Source: Patescibacteria group bacterium (GTDB lineage: Bacteria; Patescibacteriota; Microgenomatia; Levybacterales; UBA12049). From it: a stretch of 5,965 nt of DNA. Under the pieces are notes generated by a model. It made no database searches. It was given only the letters and a program-made list of their open reading frames with translations, and was not told the DNA's origin. The position numbers and the translations under genes were made by a program. Where the stretch lies: assembly GCA_023485715.1 (NCBI GenBank), contig JAMCZG010000023.1:1-5965 (forward strand), in the 5' to 3' direction. Below are positions 4,759 through 5,965 of this stretch, in pieces; position 1 is the first letter of the stretch; each line of letters opens with the position of its first letter.

Positions 4759-5965
4759 TCATACTTTTCTTAATAATACATTAACCGAAATCTCTTTTCC
4801 AGTTATTTCTTTTATGGTTTTTTCGATAAGCTCTGTTACTTTTTTATTTTCCAACCGTTCTTTATGGAATTTAAATTTTGCTTCGATAGTAAGATTTTTT
4901 CCGTCGAAATCTTTTAAAGCACATCCCCTTAAAACACCCGCTACGGAATGGTTATGGGGCTTTATCTTTTCGATCAACTCTTGCCAGATATTATTTTGTT
5001 TTAATTGACTAGGGGTGGCACGGGTGGAAAGGCTCCCGACACCGCGCAGTTCGTCCGGTTCCGGCTTGCCGGAGAGGCTAGAACGAGCAGTGGCGGGAGG
5101 GAAACCCGTGACAGGACCCCGATTTCTCTTCGCGTCTTGAACAAGAAAATCTTTGCTAGCGACTTCAGCGCCATCTTTCGATTGAATACACCATTCGATT
5201 ACCACAAGTTCCAAAGGCAACTGAGGTAAAACAGCGTATTTTAATTCTCCGTAAGCCCTTGTAAACAATTCTACTAATTTTTTAATGTCATTAACGTTTA
5301 GATCATAATTCATAGCCTCAAACTCCGAATTGCTATTGACTCCCGCTCTTATTAAAAGTAGATCGTGAAGTTTAGACACCAGCTGCTCGATAAAATATTT
5401 AATATTTGTCCCTTGTTCCGGTAATTTCTGAATTATATCCAAACATTTTTTAATATCTTTTTTTGCCAAGAACGTAAGCATTTCCGAAACCTGCTGTTTT
5501 ACGGCTGAAACCTGATATCTTTTTTCCAAGAATTCTGCTGTAATTTCTCCCTTTGCCAAAAGAGACAGTTCTTCCAACACTTTTACGCCGTCTCTAAAGC
5601 TGCCTTCGGAAAATTCAGCAATTTTTTCCAAAACTTCGTCTTTTACGTTTATTTTTTCTCTTTTCGCGATCCGTTTGAACGAACGTTTAAGTTCCTCTGT
5701 CGTCGCACTTTTAAAATTTAAATGAAAACATCGGGAAAGAATCGTTGCCGGCACTTTATGCAATTCTGTTGTGCATAGAATAAAAACAGCGTGAGGCGGT
5801 GGCTCTTCTAACGTTTTTAAAAGCGCATTAAAAGCTTCTGTTGTTAACATGTGGACTTCGTCGATAATATAAACTTTTTTTGTGGCCGAAACCGGAAGAA
5901 GTCGTATTTTTTCCCGGAGATCCCGTATTTCGTCGATTCCGCGGTTTGAAGCTCCGTCGATTTCC
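4759..5965 (-). CDS. dnaX: DNA polymerase III clamp-loader subunit gamma/tau, 5' end beyond window
   Basis: AAA+ subunit of the clamp loader that opens and loads the beta sliding clamp. The visible part is 401 codons; the frame stays open to the right edge, so the Walker A region and zinc module lie outside. From the edge inward it shows EIDGASNRGIDEIRDLREKI, Walker B VYIIDEVHML (HM just before 5848), the clamp-loader segment LLKTLEEPPPHAVFILCTTE, sensor 1 with PATILSRC carrying the SRC arginine, and the sensor 2 region GSFRDGVKVLEE. Domain III follows to about 5190. The linker then carries repeat-encoded sequence (about 5171-5008), and the C-terminal domain ends with FKFHKERLENKKVTELIEKT and NVLLRKV at the TGA 4761-4759. 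The ATG at 5850 is internal, not the start. It is the first visible gene of the operon. No convincing frameshift site producing a short gamma form was seen. Confidence 0.97.
   Translation of the reverse strand, partial: EIDGASNRGIDEIRDLREKIRLLPVSATKKVYIIDEVHMLTTEAFNALLKTLEEPPPHAVFILCTTELHKVPATILSRCFHLNFKSATTEELKRSFKRIAKREKINVKDEVLEKIAEFSEGSFRDGVKVLEELSLLAKGEITAEFLEKRYQVSAVKQQVSEMLTFLAKKDIKKCLDIIQKLPEQGTNIKYFIEQLVSKLHDLLLIRAGVNSNSEFEAMNYDLNVNDIKKLVELFTRAYGELKYAVLPQLPLELVVIEWCIQSKDGAEVASKDFLVQDAKRNRGPVTGFPPATARSSLSGKPEPDELRGVGSLSTRATPSQLKQNNIWQELIEKIKPHNHSVAGVLRGCALKDFDGKNLTIEAKFKFHKERLENKKVTELIEKTIKEITGKEISVNVLLRKV
5012..5120. repeat. GC-rich 109-base imperfect palindrome translated within dnaX
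   Basis: A block of about 69% GC in an AT-rich gene. Nested inverted pairs share one centre near 5066: GGGGT (5012-5016) with ACCCC (5116-5120), CACGGGT (5019-5025) with ACCCGTG (5104-5110), CTCCCGACAC (5033-5042) with GTGGCGGGAG (5090-5099, 9 of 10), and the central hairpin TCCGG-CTTG-CCGGA (5060-5073). On the minus strand it is read through in frame as a Pro/Gly/Arg/Ser-rich stretch containing GFPPATARSSLSGKPEPDEL, unlike anything expected of DnaX. This is consistent with a palindromic element inserted in a tolerant interdomain linker. Confidence 0.8.
5125..5171. repeat. Intergenic repeat arm (copy D) inside dnaX coding sequence
   Basis: Aligns without gaps to 1644-1690 of copy B, 36 of 47 bases identical, including GAAAATCTTT and TCAGCGC. 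It is also similar to the arms at 936-965 and 1701-1729. Read on the minus strand it encodes about DGAEVASKDFLVQDAKR. It lies immediately beside the GC-rich palindrome, so the two may be one composite insertion in the linker after domain III. No opposing left arm was found on the far side of the palindrome. Confidence 0.72.

Noticed and set aside
5005..5229. Plus-strand frame over the dnaX GC-rich block
   Set aside because: Arises because the GC-rich palindrome lacks stop codons on either strand; the minus frame is the one continuous with DnaX domains.
5875..5881. A7 run (minus strand) as a programmed frameshift site in dnaX
   Set aside because: It lies before Walker B, where a frameshift would destroy the ATPase rather than make a gamma-like form, and simply encodes lysines.

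Overview
The window reads as a compact, AT-rich bacterial chromosome segment, most likely from a Candidate Phyla Radiation (Patescibacteria) member. This assignment is inferred from the cysteinyl-tRNA synthetase sequence style, the low-complexity Q/K/E-rich hypothetical protein, short intergenic gaps and weak or absent Shine-Dalgarno sites. No marker here fixes the phylum. TGA, TAG and TAA are all used as stops, so a TGA-recoding lineage is unlikely.

Layout. Minus strand, right to left, 5965 to 2950: dnaX (5' end outside the window), ybaB/EbfC, a PRPP synthetase (prs) and recR, separated by only 14, 4 and 12 bases. This is the classic dnaX-ybaB-recR replication/repair cluster with prs inserted before recR. 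Facing it on the plus strand is an unrecognised 278-residue protein gene (2117-2953) whose stop codon overlaps the recR stop. Divergent from that gene is a MIP18/DUF59-family protein gene (1742-2044, minus). The two divergent genes appear to share back-to-back promoters whose -35 hexamers touch, and both predicted transcripts would begin at or within a few bases of the ATG. Further left on the minus strand are a 191-residue low-complexity hypothetical gene and the N-terminal 285 codons of cysS, cut by the window edge just before the expected KMSKS motif.

The most unusual content is a set of palindromic repeats. Both larger intergenic gaps (856-975 and 1552-1741) are largely filled by a family of long imperfect inverted repeats sharing a roughly 30-base arm. 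A fourth copy of that arm lies in frame inside the dnaX linker, beside a 109-base GC-rich imperfect palindrome that is also translated. cysS carries a separate in-frame repeat insertion encoding the peptide SFDSAQDD. The genome therefore seems to tolerate palindromic elements inside essential genes, comparable in principle to the Rickettsia palindromic elements.

Functionally, the genes cover clamp loading (dnaX), nucleoid association (ybaB), recombinational repair (recR), nucleotide precursor supply (prs), Fe-S or metal-cluster maturation (DUF59) and tRNA charging (cysS). No tRNA, rRNA, CRISPR array or insertion sequence with a transposase was seen, and no stretch over 300 bases lacks a gene.
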